From contig JAOVVO010000194.1 of the NCBI GenBank assembly GCA_028564675.1, forward strand, positions 54,758 through 118,757: DNA of 64,000 nt, written 5' to 3'. Positions 45,081-58,440 of the stretch are shown one piece after another (the first letter of the stretch is position 1; each line of letters begins with the position of its first letter). Both the position numbers and the translations under genes were made by a program. Source of the stretch: Onchocerca lupi. Taxonomy: Eukaryota > Nematoda > Chromadorea > Rhabditida > Onchocercidae. The notes beneath the pieces are model-generated. The model made no database searches. It saw only the letters and a program-made list of their open reading frames with translations, and had not been told where the DNA came from.

Positions 45081-47681
45081 TCTTATCAGATAATGTATCA
45101 TATTTTCTCCTCTCTTTATATTTTCATTCTTTTCTGACATTTGAAAAATAAATATGAAAAACTTATGCAATAATAAAAAATAACAGCCAGAAATAGAATA
45201 GAATTTCCCATTCCTAATATTATTGTTTTATTTCCCCTATGATTAAATGAAAAACTTAAATGAAATGATATAATCATGGAATGAAAAAGCTTTTTCATTG
45301 AACAAAAAAAGAATCTTAATTAAGATTAATGGCTATTAAATAAAAAGAATCATCATTCGTGAAGCAAAATTATCCTGAAAATGGTTATATTCTTTTACCA
45401 TTTTTTAGCATACGTAATATTTATCAATCATTTTCAAAATAATATCACCTAAATGAATGTTATCAATCAAAAAAAAAAAAATTTTCATTACATTATTCTT
45501 TGACCAATTCTAATTCTTTTATCATTTATCAAATAAGCTAAAATGAAAATATAAGCAAATTATTTGATATAATTTACCCATTCATCCATTTTATTATATT
45601 CTAATTTTATGCATCAGTTTTGTTCTCACAATAAAAATAATTATTAATAGGTAATGTTTTGAATGATAATATTTTTAAACTGTAAGCGAGATTAGCTGAT
45701 AATTTTGCATAGAATTTTCAAAAAAATGTAATTTCATTCTTTTCTTCTCTGACAAAGTCCTTTTTTCATTATTTTCCGATCAATGAATAATTTTTGATTT
45801 ACATATCTAAAGCTTATTATTGAAATTATATTTTATAAATAAATATATTTCTCTATTTAACAAGAATTTATCCATTATTTCTCTTATAAATTGCTTCATT
45901 TTTTCTTTTCACTTCTTTTATTTTTCATTATCCATTTGTTTTTGTAATATACCTATGTTTATATTTCTTTCACCTTTTTGTCTATCATTCATTATAAAGA
46001 ATTGGAGTTTTTTGTCAATTTCATTGGACAAAAATTCTCTAATGGTCTAAAATAAAATTTCCAATGAATAATTGTCAGGCATATCATGTTTTGCTGATTT
46101 CATCAAATTTACTTCAGCATCATTTTAATTAAAATTATAAATTTGTCTCATTTCAAATATTAAGGAAATCTTTGCTTCAAAATTAATTCTAATTACACAG
46201 AAAAATTGATTAAATATTATCATGTTAATATGAAAATGTGAAATTATTATTTACATTAATCTCTTCAACATTTCTTGTCGATTATTTGAAGAAAATTTTA
46301 TTTTGAATTTTTTATTTAAACGAAAAATGAAGAAAAAAAAGGTACTATTCATTTGTGCTTTTCCATAAAATGGAACGAATTAAGAATGAAAATGACAAAT
46401 TATAATTGATTGATTATTAAATCTTTTCCTTTTTCTAGTTTTAAATAAATGATTAATTAATAATTAAGGATTTGTTAAACGGAAAGTTCAAGTAAATATT
46501 GTTAGAAACTGTGCAGTATAATCCATTTTCATTAATTATCATTAATTCCTTCTTTTTTTAACCTGTCAAATCATTGTAAGATTTACTTTGACACACAAAC
46601 AATAAATATCTGAGAAACTGTGCACATTAAAGATTAATCGATTATCATTTATTTTTCCAGAGTTCAAAAAGAACTCAGATGACATATTAATGTTATTAAA
46701 ATTTTGAATAGAATTGATATATTTGAATAGATATTAGATATAGCAATCATTATCAGTTCATTATCAACATAAATTATATGATTGCTTCATGCATCATTTT
46801 TATTTTTATTTTAGCTTAAAGCCGTTTTGTTCTTATCTTCATTTTTGAAATGATCTTTCTTGTTTCCGATAATGCATTTTATTTTTGGAAATTTGACAAA
46901 TTTAGCAATTAGTTACAAGCTTAAGCACAAATGATCGATGCTTTTTCTCTATTCTCAAAAGTTTGAAGTCTGTTCTTATATCCTTCATCTCTTTTAACTG
47001 TTTTTTCTTCTTTATTCTTTAGAAAAATGGATCTTGAATTTGCAGTTGACAATTTGAATGACGTATATTTTAACAAACTAATCGAATCATTCAATTGCTT
47101 TAATCATTTTGTTCCTTATTTATTTTATTTTTTAAGAATATATAAAGAAATGAGACAAGTGATGAAGAGAAAAGATAAAAATTATTCATATAGCAAATTA
47201 TGTTCTAAATTAAAGAAAGAGAAAAAAAGAGAAAATTGCAAATGTTAATAGTACCATTATATTTATTCATTAATAAATATTTATCTTTTCTTCTTTGATG
47301 AAAAATTTTCAAAATTTAAAAATTCTTCTATGAATGTAATGATAATTTCTATGATCCATTTTGTCAAATAATTTGAGACTATACAAGAGAACTTCTAGCC
47401 TATTTTTAAACTTTTTTTGCTAACATTTTAAAAACGAAATCTTCATATATCAAAAACTAGCAGGCATAATTCATCGCTAAAGTTTAAAGTTTATACTAGT
47501 AATTTTTTTTCCAAAAATTTTTAAAAATTTTTTCTTCTTTTTTTACTAAAATTAAATCGAAAGAAGAAAAAAAAAATTTTTATTGAGCAATAAATCTAAT
47601 TCTTTTTTTTTTTTTTTTTTTGGAAAAATTAGAACGAGAAAAAGAAATTGTCGCCCAAACATAAGCTTGACAAAATTTCAC

Positions 47682-47712
<31 letters not shown>

Positions 47713-48378
47713 AAATATTCGGCAATCAAATTGGAATGAACGAATTGTTCTGCTTTATTTGTGATGGTTGCCTTTTCTTATTTGAAATGAAAGTGAAATT
47801 TATCAAGAAATAAATTGGATTCTGTTAACGAAAAAGTTTTCAAACAAGTTCGCAATTGCAAACATTCATTCAACCGACCATATGTTCTTTAATATATGCA
47901 TTTTCAATGCACGAAACAAAAAAAAGAAAAAAAACGAGAGAGAGAAAAGGAGAAAGAAAGAAAAAAGAAAAAATTTTCAAACTTTTCTTCCAACAAAAAT
48001 TTTCAATTGTATTTATATTTTTGATTTTGATATTTCATTGAAGATTTGCCTTTCAAATTATCATTAATAAATTCCAATTTTTTTTCTCTCACTATCATAT
48101 ATAAATAAATTTCTTTTTTTTAAAATATATATATTTATATTTATTTATTGATTTATTGATTTATTTACTTTACAAATATAATTTTCTCCTCTTTTTTCTC
48201 TCTTTCTTTCTTTCTCTGTCTTATCATTTTTTTTTTTTTTTTTTAAAATAAAATATGATTTATAAAATGTTTATATTATATTAGTAAAACAAAAAAAAGT
48301 ATTCCAACATGTGGTTCTTTTTTTTTATAATGCATTCTATTCTTTTTTATTTTTTCAGTTATTAATATTGCTTAAATT

Positions 48379-48506
48379 ATGTGATTTTTAAATGTAAACA
48401 TATTTTTATTATTTGCATCATATTCGATGACTAGATATTCCACTTAATGATTTTTAATTGTAAACATATATTATTTACATCATATTCGACGACTAGATAT
48501 TTCAAT
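48379..48506 (+). repeat. 66-base tandem duplication
   Basis: GATTTTTAAATGTAAACATA..GCATCATATTCGATGACTAGATATT is followed by a second copy GATTTTTAATTGTAAACATA..ACATCATATTCGACGACTAGATATT. There are a few substitutions. Confidence 0.65.
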
Positions 48507-51500
48507 TTATTTTTAAAATTGTAAAAATTTTCAAAACAGTTCTTATTTATTATATGTGCAATTTCTGATAATTGATATTTTATTTTATTATAATTTCTCT
48601 GAATCAGATTTTTTTTTTTTTTATATCTTGTAAATTCTTTATTATTAGTATCTAATATTTCACTTGAATTTACTAAATATGAAGTGCTAAATTTTTGGTA
48701 TTTTAGATTTTCTTAATCTTTATTATATGTTTACATTTTTCGCTTCATTATTCTCAATTGATATCTATATTTTATGATAAATGTTGTTTACATTTTGTTA
48801 AATCTATTAGACAGTAAATCGAATTGATACAGTTTTTAAATTTTTTTTTTTTTTTTTTTTGTTCACTTCATTTAGCGCATTCATACTCTTATCTTATATC
48901 TTTGGAGACGATATGTTGATATTATCGGAAGTTTTTTTTTTTTTTTTTTTAATCCAATTTATATTACTATAATAATCGACTAATGCTTTACTATCCTTTT
49001 TTCAATATTTCATTAATTTCTTAGTTATAATAATTGAAACAATCTTTAATTCTACTCAAATAATTTATATTTTAATTGTGTTTAACTTAAATTCTTCTCG
49101 TAATCACTCAATTTTTATTTCATTGATTGGGATCACTGATTATCGATCATCCTTTTTTTCTTCTTTTTTTTAATGATTTATTTATTTATATTTCTAACTT
49201 TATCATTTTGATATAAAGCTTTGTTCTTTGCTGAATAAACTATAATCATTTAAGATGCAAAAATTTTATTTAAAAGGTTTCATTTCATTTTATTATTTTA
49301 ACGGTGTGCTTTTATTTCTGATCACAATTGAATAATATTGGGGCTGAATGAGTAGTTTCCATATTTGTTATTGTTTTAATTATCTTTAATTATCTTCCTA
49401 TTTTAATTATGTTTCTTGAAAGATTGATGAACCAAATTATGTTATTTTCATTTCCTTTTTTTCTTCTCTTTCTTAATTTTAAAATATTATTGAGATTTAA
49501 TTTGATACATTATGTTGGATTTCACTTCAGGTAAATATTCATGCAAAAGAATAGATAAACAAGGAAACCGGATAGGCGGACGAGCAATAATATTTTCATA
49601 ATCATGAAATTTTGCTACAATTTTTCATATCTAATAATGTTTAATTCCTTGTTTATTTTACATATTTGTTTACGTTATTCTTAACAAATGAAAGCAGAAG
49701 TACATCTATGATCGCTTAGAAAAATCAGACATTATAAAATGTAAAGTTATATGAGCATTTTTACACACATGAACTATCCATTTGATCAAAAATGATCAAA
49801 ATTTGATGCATTTCATATTCATACATGTATCACATTAACAACATTATCATCGTTATAATCATTATCATTATCATTGATCATCGTCAGGGTTTAGTTATTC
49901 GGAAAAATAAATGCCAATTTTTTTTAATGGATTATTTGAATGAAAAAAAAAAAAAAGAAAAAAAAATGAGTGATATTCAGAATTTAATTCATTAAAATTA
50001 CCATCCAGTACTAATTAGTAATTTAATGAAAATCTATTTTCCATTTGATTGCTTAATGATTATTTATTTAAACTTTCAGAAATAGATTCAGCCGTTATTG
50101 ATTGACGACGATTCATTCAAGTAAACCTCTCTTTGGCTAGATCATTTAATCTTCGACAAACATTTCGAATTATGTCAAGCTTTTAGAATAGACGACTTTT
50201 CTAGCTAATACTTCTACATTCTTCCATTATCTCACTATACTTCCTTATTTCCATATGATGAGATTAGCTTTTTAAAAAGAGAGAGGGAGGGAAAGAAGAG
50301 AGAGTTTTCTTGACTATGTCTGAAATGTTTAAACTCAATTTTCTAGTTTTAAATTATTACAAAAATAAAAAAAATCAGATTTCGTGAAATTCGATAATAT
50401 TTCCAAATATAATTGAACATTTAGCATTTAAAATTATAATAATAAATCCTGCAAATCAATTCATAGAAACATACTTATAAAAGCCGATAGACATGCTCAA
50501 TTATCCTAGACAGACTTATATTCGATATGCTTTTTTATAAACCAGACACTTTGCTAATATTATCATAAATTTATGCTAAAAAAGAAATCGGCAATTATCC
50601 TACATATGCACATATATACATATATGTTTGCAGGTATATATTATCAATTCACATTAATATTTAATTAAGGTTGAAAAAGCATGAACAGAAGACAAACGAA
50701 TCTCATTTAAATTTCATCTATCATTGACGAGACATTATTAATTATTTTTGAAAAATATAATGTTTTACACAACAATGATTACTTCTTTTTTCTTAATTTT
50801 ACAATAACTTTCAAGTTTGATCAAAAAATGTCACGCATTATTTCCATGAAAATATGGTATTTTATATTTTTCAAACTTTTTTTTTTAAAAATAAGAATCA
50901 TTTATTGGTAAGACTAGTTAATAATGATACATTTTGATAGTTTGTTAGTAAAATGGATAATTTTAATAGTAATAATAATTAAATAGTAATAACTTTTATA
51001 TTCTTGACTTCTTAATTTAAATCATTTTCTTTCTTTTGACTATTTTCTAACTAAATTTTACAAAAAATGAAATTTTTAGAAAATAACTAAATAATGTGTG
51101 ATAAGATATTTACAAATTGAATAGCTAGGAAGCAAAATAAGAAAATAATTTATTGATTTTTATTTCCGAAATAAAAGAAATAGATAAAGTGGTATTATTA
51201 TGTGCTAACATATCACAAGTTTTCTTCTCATCAATTGTTAGTTATTATATCTCAAGGAAACAACTTTTACAAATGAGAAGAGATAATTGATGACTGAAAT
51301 ATTTAGAAATGAGTGGAAGAGTAAGATTCATTTTTTTTCAAAGAATTTAATTTACAGAAATATTTCAAGATTCATTTTTCCATTTCTACAATCTGCAAGA
51401 GCAGCTGCAAGCAAGTACAAGATTATATGATTTTAAGTCTTAGCGATATTTGAGAATTTTGAATTCAAGCTACTACTATTTAAGATTAAAATATTTCATT

Positions 51501-52256
51501 CAAATTTTTACTTAAAGATTAAATAAAAATTTTTGCTTCTTACCTATTATCTTGCAGTGATATTTATTAGTTTGTATATAAGTGATGAAATAAGTAAAAT
51601 TATTGTTTCATAAATTTTGATTCGGTTATTAGTTGACTGTTATCAAGTATTTAAGTATTATTTAAATTTTCTCCAGTATTGTTATATCAAAAATTGTTTT
51701 TTGAATGAATCATATGATGTATTTTTCTTTCATTTCATCGTTTGTATTTTTAATTTAATTAAAATTTCATTTTTGATGCATTCGAAATATTTAATTAGAT
51801 TTTTGATTTGATTTTTTTTCGTCTGAATAGCAATTTTTTTCCATTAATGCATACTTTTAATTAAATTTTAAGATGAAATTTTACAATGTTATAATAAATG
51901 TTTTGTAGGATTTGAATATATTCCCTTCGTAAATTTTTTTTTTTTATGACTTATCCAATGCATTAAATTATCGTCAACTTTCGTAATTATTCCGACTAAA
52001 TTAATAACAGCTTTCTTATGCGCAATAATTAATTCTAGTTGAAAGAAGTCAAATGAAATAACGAATGATGTCAATAAAACTTTTTGAAGTTGTAAAATGT
52101 TTTGCTGTAACTTAAAAATGAAACGAAAAAAAATGATTACTTTCGGATAAATAATTTTTTTTTTGATGGCAGTCAGTGATTTTTGTTCTCTCATTCTTTC
52201 AATTTGTTGTGAAAATTTAAAGAAAAGGAAGTATTTTTAAACTATAGTCTTCGTTC

Positions 52257-52408
52257 TATTTGCAGGAATAGAACCAAACATAAAAAAACAAATGGGAATT
52301 ATCGATTTTTACCTCGATTATACTAATCAATGTTAAGAATCAACGAATATATTGCAACGCAATAAGTAGTCGTCAGTGATATCATTGAATTTTTTCGAAA
52401 AAAGTAAA
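52257..52408 (+). promoter_or_regulatory. 5' leader of the polyasparagine gene with a short uORF
   Basis: TATTTGCAG (ending 52265) is a good splice or spliced-leader acceptor. The leader after it holds an upstream ORF of 14 codons (52292-52336, ATG to TAA) before the main ATG at 52409. An upstream ORF can lower translation of the main frame; a function is inference. Confidence 0.4.
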
Positions 52409-53735
52409 ATGCGACGATTGTTTGGTCATCGAAATGCAGCTCATCAATCATCAAATGATGGACAAAGCTCAGGTAAAATTGTTATTTATTTGTTTCAAAA
52501 TTCGGTTCATTTGTATATATTTCAAGAACATTTTGGGTAATTTAAAATAATTCATATGAAGTTTAAGCAATCGAAAATTATTGTTGAAGCATAATGTGTA
52601 ACTAGGGATTATTTCAAGTTTCATTGAAGCAAATTTTTATGAAAATTTTTCAAAAATCTTCCAACTTTACTATTCTTTATTACTTAATTATAAAAATAAA
52701 GGTGGAAAGTTGATATTTGAAAATTTTGTAATAATTCTAAGATATATTCTTATACTTTTCATATTAATAAATATTTTGAAATTGAACTATATAGAAGAAA
52801 AAAAAAAAGATACAATACGATTTGTGATATAATTTATCAAAGTAACTTATTTTTTGTAAATTTATGTCACGAACGGTACATACTTTCTTTTTCCTTCATT
52901 ACTTCTTGATTACTTTTTTTTTGATAAAAATTTTAAAGAGAAATTTTTGATTTGATGTGTAAAAAGAAATAATTAAAATCCATAATTTTTCAAGTTCGTA
53001 TTTTTTATTACTTTATTGTAAAGAAATTATTTCAAGTTTTTAAATTCCTTTTATGAATATTATTTTTAAATCTTTCAATTTCGTTACATTTCTTCTTTAT
53101 ATTTCATATATTTATATTTTAAATACGTAATTACAACAAATTATACAATACGAAAGATATAATCTTTGAATCATCAACGAATGGAAAAGAAGAATGAAAA
53201 TGAAAAAAAAAAAAAAGAAAATGAAAGGAAATAGAAGTATAAAATAGAAAAGATTATATTCCTCTTGAAGTTATTCGAATTAACTTTTGTCATTTTTTGT
53301 GGTCTTTTATATTTTCGGCAACGTTTCCTGTATTTTGAATTATAATTTCCAATCGATCTATTCGCTCATTCGCATTCTTTCACTCATTCATTCATTCTTT
53401 CATTCGTTCCTTTTCTTTTTATTGCTTCAATGGTCCGTCATCCCTTCCTGTTTCCATTTTCTTCTATTTTTTTGGGAGGTCATTTTTTCCAATATGACCT
53501 CAACCCGTCTAGTTCCATCCAATTCTCTTTCAATCCATTTCATTTCATTCCAATTTTTAATTTGTAAGAAATGGATAATATTTACAAATTATATAGATCT
53601 CTTATAGCGCCATTAAATGATGGTCAGTTGCTCGAGATTGATACTAGTACCAGTGATTCGAGCGATTTAGAACTATTTGATGAAGGATTGCGAATAAACA
53701 GTGGTCCTGTACAATTAATCAACAACAACAGCAGC

Positions 53736-53789
<54 letters not shown>

Positions 53790-55744
53790 AACAACAGTAG
53801 TCGTGCTAGTAGCAGTCATCTATCTCGGGTTGATTTATATTTGATTCTTTTTTTCAATCATTTTTCTATCCCAATTTCATACTTCCTTCCCTCCTTTTGC
53901 CCTTTATTTCCTTCTTCATTCATTTTACTCTCGTTTTTCATTTTTGAATTTAAATAGTTCTTATGAACTTTTTTTTTCCAAGAGAATCCTTCCTTATCTC
54001 TTTCTCTCTCTCTCTCTCTCTTTTTCTTTTTTTTACCATAGGTTAGCTAACGCAAGTGCAATGAGATGAGATTCTTGTATATTTTGATATTAAAAAAAAA
54101 AAAAAAAAATTAATATTTAAAATTATTCCAATGAATTAAAAAAATGATTTGCTATTGCTATATTCCCAAACCATTAAGTAGAATAAAATCAAATGAAAGA
54201 AGAATGAACAATTTGACAATTAGCTTTATGAATTATTCATTCAATGATTGAATGGTTGAATGGATGGATAGATAGATGCTATCTATTAAATGAATGGATA
54301 AAAAGAATTATTAATTCATTTCTGTTAGCAACAGATGGATTGATAAATATGTCGATAATTTCTTATCGATCGATCTATTATACATTAAGTCGTTTTACTA
54401 TTCCTACAAATCGATAACGACCATCGAGAATGATGGATTGATTCTAACCAAAACATATCGATAATTCCTTATCGATCGATCTATTTTATACATTAAGTCG
54501 TTTTACTGTTCCTTCAAATCGAGAACGATCATCGAGATTGGTACCTATTATATATGTTTTTATGTGTGTATATTTGTTTGTTTTTTCATATTTGTTGTAT
54601 ACTTGTTTATTTAGTTTCGATTATTCCTTTTATAATTAGAGTTGATCACAAATCAAACATCCAAATATATATATATTTGGATGTTTAATTTTTGTATATA
54701 TACATACATACATATATATAGATAGATAGATTATTTAGAATAATTTGAAATTTTTTTTTTCAAGAATAAAATCAAACTCATTGATTGATACAATTCATTT
54801 TTGAAATTATTTGAAACTGCCTCCTTTCTTTTTTCTATTTCTTTTCCTTTTTTTTTTCTTTTTTTTTGAATGAAAAAGGAACCTCTCGTTATTCTCTTTC
54901 AATACTTTCCTTTTCTTCATCGCAAAAGAAATCAATTCTTTCGCTTTTGTTTTTGATGATAAATTTTTCCACTGTAATTTAGCAAATATTATCAATTTTG
55001 ATATTTATATTGAGTACGTGTGATACGTGAATATATGTGCATGGCACATTTGTTTATTTTTACCTACCTACATGTTTACATGCCTATTAGATGAAAATTA
55101 GAATTTAAGTTGTAATAATTATTTTGTAGGAATAACAACAGAAATTAGTATTTTTCAGTTTTTTTTTTTTTAATTTTATTTGATTTTATAATATCGAAGA
55201 GATTTTTTTTTTTTTTTTTGAGCTAATAAATTTGAGATGCAAATTAAACTTCTAAATTTTATTAAAAAAACAGATTTGATTTACTATATCATAGATTTAG
55301 ATGCAAAAAAATCACTCAAATGTATAATAGATATAAATTTTTTTTCAATAAATTGAAATTTTTCCAATACTACATAGCGCAACCTTGATCTTTCTCATCT
55401 CCGAAATTTCAAATAGGGAAGTCTTTTCTGATTTTATAATTTTTTAGATATAATACTTATTATTGTTACGCATTTTCTTGTTCATCTGGTTTTCATATGA
55501 AAATCCCAGAATTTGCATAAATAATAGTTAATTTTTGATTTAAAAAAAAAAGAAAAAAAAAAAAGGAAAACAAATATGTTTACAGCAACATCAGCGAATC
55601 TCTCGAGCAAAACGCAATAAGAAGGCGATGCGTTCCGGTGCTAATACAGTAGCAAATTTACGATCGAAACGTTATCAAATGTTAAAAACTGAAGGGAACA
55701 ATCAATTCCGTATTCATCCTACAATTCGAGCAAGGCATAATGAA
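52409..55744 (+). CDS. Unrecognised gene with a polyasparagine tract (first three coding exons)
   Basis: Exons 52409-52472, 53608-53828 and 55586-55744 join in frame (148 codons so far). Splice sites are GTAAAA, TTATAG, GTTGAT, TTTACAG and GTTAGT. Exon 1 starts MRRLFGHRNAAHQSS. Exon 2 has an acidic Ser/Asp-rich stretch (TSTSDSSDLELFDEG) that looks like casein kinase 2 sites. It continues with INNNSS, 20 Asn in a row and a Ser-rich end. Exon 3 is very basic (QRISRAKRNKKAMR, then NLRSKRYQMLK and IHPTIRARHNE), like a nuclear or membrane-proximal cytoplasmic segment. The last exon ends at a donor, so the gene continues to the right; I found no convincing next exon before 64000. I do not recognise the family. 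The frame is conserved over three exons and the codon use is unlike the flanks, so it is probably real. Confidence 0.68.
53736..53795 (+). repeat. AAC trinucleotide repeat coding for 20 asparagines
   Basis: Seventeen AAC codons, one AAT and two AAC in frame inside exon 2 of the unrecognised gene. Such a run is likely to vary in length between individuals. Confidence 0.85.
54347..54540 (+). repeat. 106-base tandem duplication
   Basis: TCGATAATTTCTTATCGATCGATCT..ACATTAAGTCGTTTTACT..AAATCGATAACG..CATCGAGA is repeated with a period of 106 bases and few changes. It lies in the intron after exon 2 of the unrecognised gene. Confidence 0.75.
54655..54686. repeat. Perfect 32-base palindrome
   Basis: AAACATCCAAATATAT followed directly by its reverse complement. 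It is intronic and could extrude as a cruciform; probably derived from an AT microsatellite. Confidence 0.7.
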
Positions 55745-57870
55745 GTTAGTTTTTTGCTATCTAATTTATTAATTGATTATGCTTCAACAATTAATTTATA
55801 ATTTCAATCAATAATTTGTGTCAAGATCAGTAGATCAAGATCAGTTACAATTTCGAACTAAATTGTAATGCTTGCTAGAAATGTTCTTTTGAATTTATCG
55901 AGAAAGAGAAAAAGAGAAAAAAAAATGATTAAAATGATTAGAGAGAATAGAAAAACTATTGAAAGTGCAAACAGTTACTAATCTCTTACATTTGGGAAAT
56001 TTGATGAAAATCATAGAATTTGATATAAAGGAATTATTCAGATTTTGGTTTTATTTTAAATTTATGTTCATTGAAGAAATTGATATAATTACTTGAAACA
56101 ACAGTTAAATATTATCCTAACATTTTTATTTTTTATAATCTTCCTCATATTATTTCGTTTTATTTTTGATTTTATTTCTTCGAATATTAATTAGTAATTA
56201 TATTTTTTAAAAATTTAGCAGAAAAATGAATGAATCAATATTCATGGAAATTTTAAGCATCAAAAACTAGTCAAGTTATATTGTATATTGATACATTAGC
56301 TGCACTTTATCCTCTTCTGTTCTTGAAAAAGTCAATTATTTATATCTATGTCATTTGCATTACATTTGAAACTTATTTCAGCCTTTGTATTATATTAATT
56401 AATTCTAAAAATATCACTACTTAAGAAAAGAAAAAAGATTTCTGATGTTTCAGTAGATTATTTTTTGACTTTCAGAATTTATTTTTTTGAAACTTTTTTT
56501 GCACGTATCAAAACTTTTCAAACATATATTAAAATTAACGTATTTATTCTTTAATTTTGCAATATTTTTATTGATTAAACTTATATCCTAATTATTAATC
56601 GATAATCAATAATGATAATCTTACTAACAAAAATGAAGAATTAAATGGATCATAAATCAGCATGTTTTTTCGTGGAGGTTGTATTCCTATCCAATTTTCC
56701 GTTATGTTACGTAACATTAGTACACTTGATGATGACTTAGTGGAAACTCGTATTTAGTTCTTTGCATTAAATGATATTTAGAGAGGATTGATTAAATTTT
56801 GTTTTTGCAAATCCGTTAATTTCTTTGTAGCAGTTTAAATTAATACTTCTTTTTCTTCATACTTTCAGGAGCATTTCTTTAATTAATACTTCTCGAGAAA
56901 TTTCAATTTTTTTTAATGAGTTCTTTTCGACAATTTTCAATTTTTTTTCTTTCAATGATAATTTAGTAACTTTGTCTTTCAGGCAACAAATTTAATTGAT
57001 ATTTTCAAATTTCTTTTCTGCTTTTTTTTTTTCATTAATCTCTATATTTTTTCTCTCTTCAAAAATATATGATGTAAATTTCTTCATTATATATATATAT
57101 ATGTCTCATTTTTAAAGAAATAATTGCTTCCCTTCTTTCTCTTTTTTTTTTTTTTTTGAAGCGATTTTCGATAAATTTCATTGAACTTTTTAATAACCTC
57201 GAATAACTTATTTCACCAAATCTGTAGAATATTTGATATCTAAATATTTTACGTATAGAAATTATATTTAAAAAAATTATAAAATTACCATAATTTTATT
57301 GGTGTATGGAAAGAATAAATCTGAAATTGGATTGTATTTATAGCATAAAATTGATCAAAAAAATAAAAACTGTCCATAAAATTTTCATCGTTTGATTCTT
57401 TTCCGTTTATTTGATGAATTTGAAACCTGTCGTGAGTGAGTACATATTAAAAACAGGTTTCTTAATTAAAATTTAGCATTGTCTCTTTTTTTTCTTTAGA
57501 TTTTTGACATTTCACGAAATTATTAGCCTGAATTTAATCTTTTAATTTAATTCTGTTATACAATTTCATCTTCAAATGAATTTTATTACAATTTCTATCA
57601 TATATTTAGTATACTTTTTTTTCTTACGGTATTGATATAGGAGAAATCCAAAAATATTCGAAAAAAAAAATGAAATATTTTTATAATGCATTCAAACAAT
57701 GAAAAAATGTATACTTAAAAAGGAAATAATAAAAATCTTGTTTGTTTGAAATTTCTTTCTTCCATTAGCGAGTTATGTATTTGTATATTTATTTTTACTT
57801 CATTAGTAGTCAGGTAAATATGAGAGCAACATTTGGGATTGAAAAAATTGAAAAAATCAAAATACATAAT
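55745..57870. other. Probable intron sequence
   Basis: A+T-rich, T-rich on the plus strand. No exon is recognised after the donor at 55745. Confidence 0.35.
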
Positions 57871-57876
57871 ATCATC

Positions 57877-57944
57877 AATTTTTCTCATATGCAAGTTTCG
57901 AAGTCCCAATTATGGGACTTCGAAACTTGCATATGAGAAAAATT
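57877..57944. repeat. Perfect hairpin with 32-base arms
   Basis: 57877-57908 and 57913-57944 are exact reverse complements, separated by ATTA. The arm core is CATATGCAAGTTTCGAAGTC. Either strand would fold into a 32-bp stem with a 4-base loop. Origin by a recent template-switch inverted duplication is likely; a small-RNA precursor is the other option. Confidence 0.85.
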
Positions 57945-58069
57945 TTAGATAGGTGTACTTAAAAGAAGGACTTTTAATTAAGTTCAAAATCAGGCTTTGT
58001 TTTATATTTTTATGCACTTTAATTTATATATATATCAGAAATTTTTGGATTATTTACTTCCATTTATCA

Positions 58070-58225
58070 TTTTCATTATAATTATTATTGCTATTATTAT
58101 TGTTATTGTTGTTATTATTTATTATTATTATTATTATCATTTATTATTAATGTCGTTATTCTTGTAGTTATTAATACCATTGAAATTATTATCATTATAT
58201 TATTTTTTATTATTATTGTTTATTT
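58070..58225 (+). repeat. TTA/ATT-rich simple repeats
   Basis: Interrupted runs of ATT/TTA units; low complexity. Confidence 0.6.
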
Positions 58226-58329
58226 TACTTTTTAATATATTCAAATTATTTTAGATAAAATTATATGAGATGTATGTAATGCATGGATAAATTAATGTTA
58301 TTAATCATTATTGAATAGAATAATCCTAG

Positions 58330-58440
58330 CAAAAAGACGATTATAATTAGTCGATAGATGATAATAATTAAGGAAAGATGATTATGATTAGTAGAAGAAT
58401 AATTATGATTAGCAAAAAGATGATTATTAGCATCACAGAT
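58330..58440 (+). repeat. Imperfect tandem repeat of GATGATTATGATTAG
   Basis: Units such as GACGATTATAATTAG, GATGATTATGATTAG, GAATAATTATGATTAG and GATGATTATTAG recur about every 27-30 bases. The minus-strand ORF across it only reflects the repeat. Confidence 0.5.

Larger units (their letters stand above)
39700..52260. other. Large gene-poor region
   Basis: About 12.5 kb with no exon I can support. The plus strand is T-rich with long T-tracts (for example 42577-42607). I noted a pair of dispersed 115-base copies (42370-42490, 44964-45080), a 33-base tandem repeat (40777-40842) and a 66-base tandem duplication (48379-48506). Short ORFs (for example 40376-40561, 45820-46050, 47027-47248) have the same composition as their surroundings. 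The region may be 5' regulatory or intronic DNA of the gene starting at 52409. Confidence 0.4.

Noticed and set aside
47856..48067. Two 61-codon Lys/Arg-rich ORFs
   Set aside because: They overlap in different frames across a purine-rich low-complexity tract.
53287..53607. 106-codon plus ORF
   Set aside because: T-rich, Phe/Ile/Leu/Ser-rich frame inside the intron before exon 2 of the polyasparagine gene. The exon frame is different.
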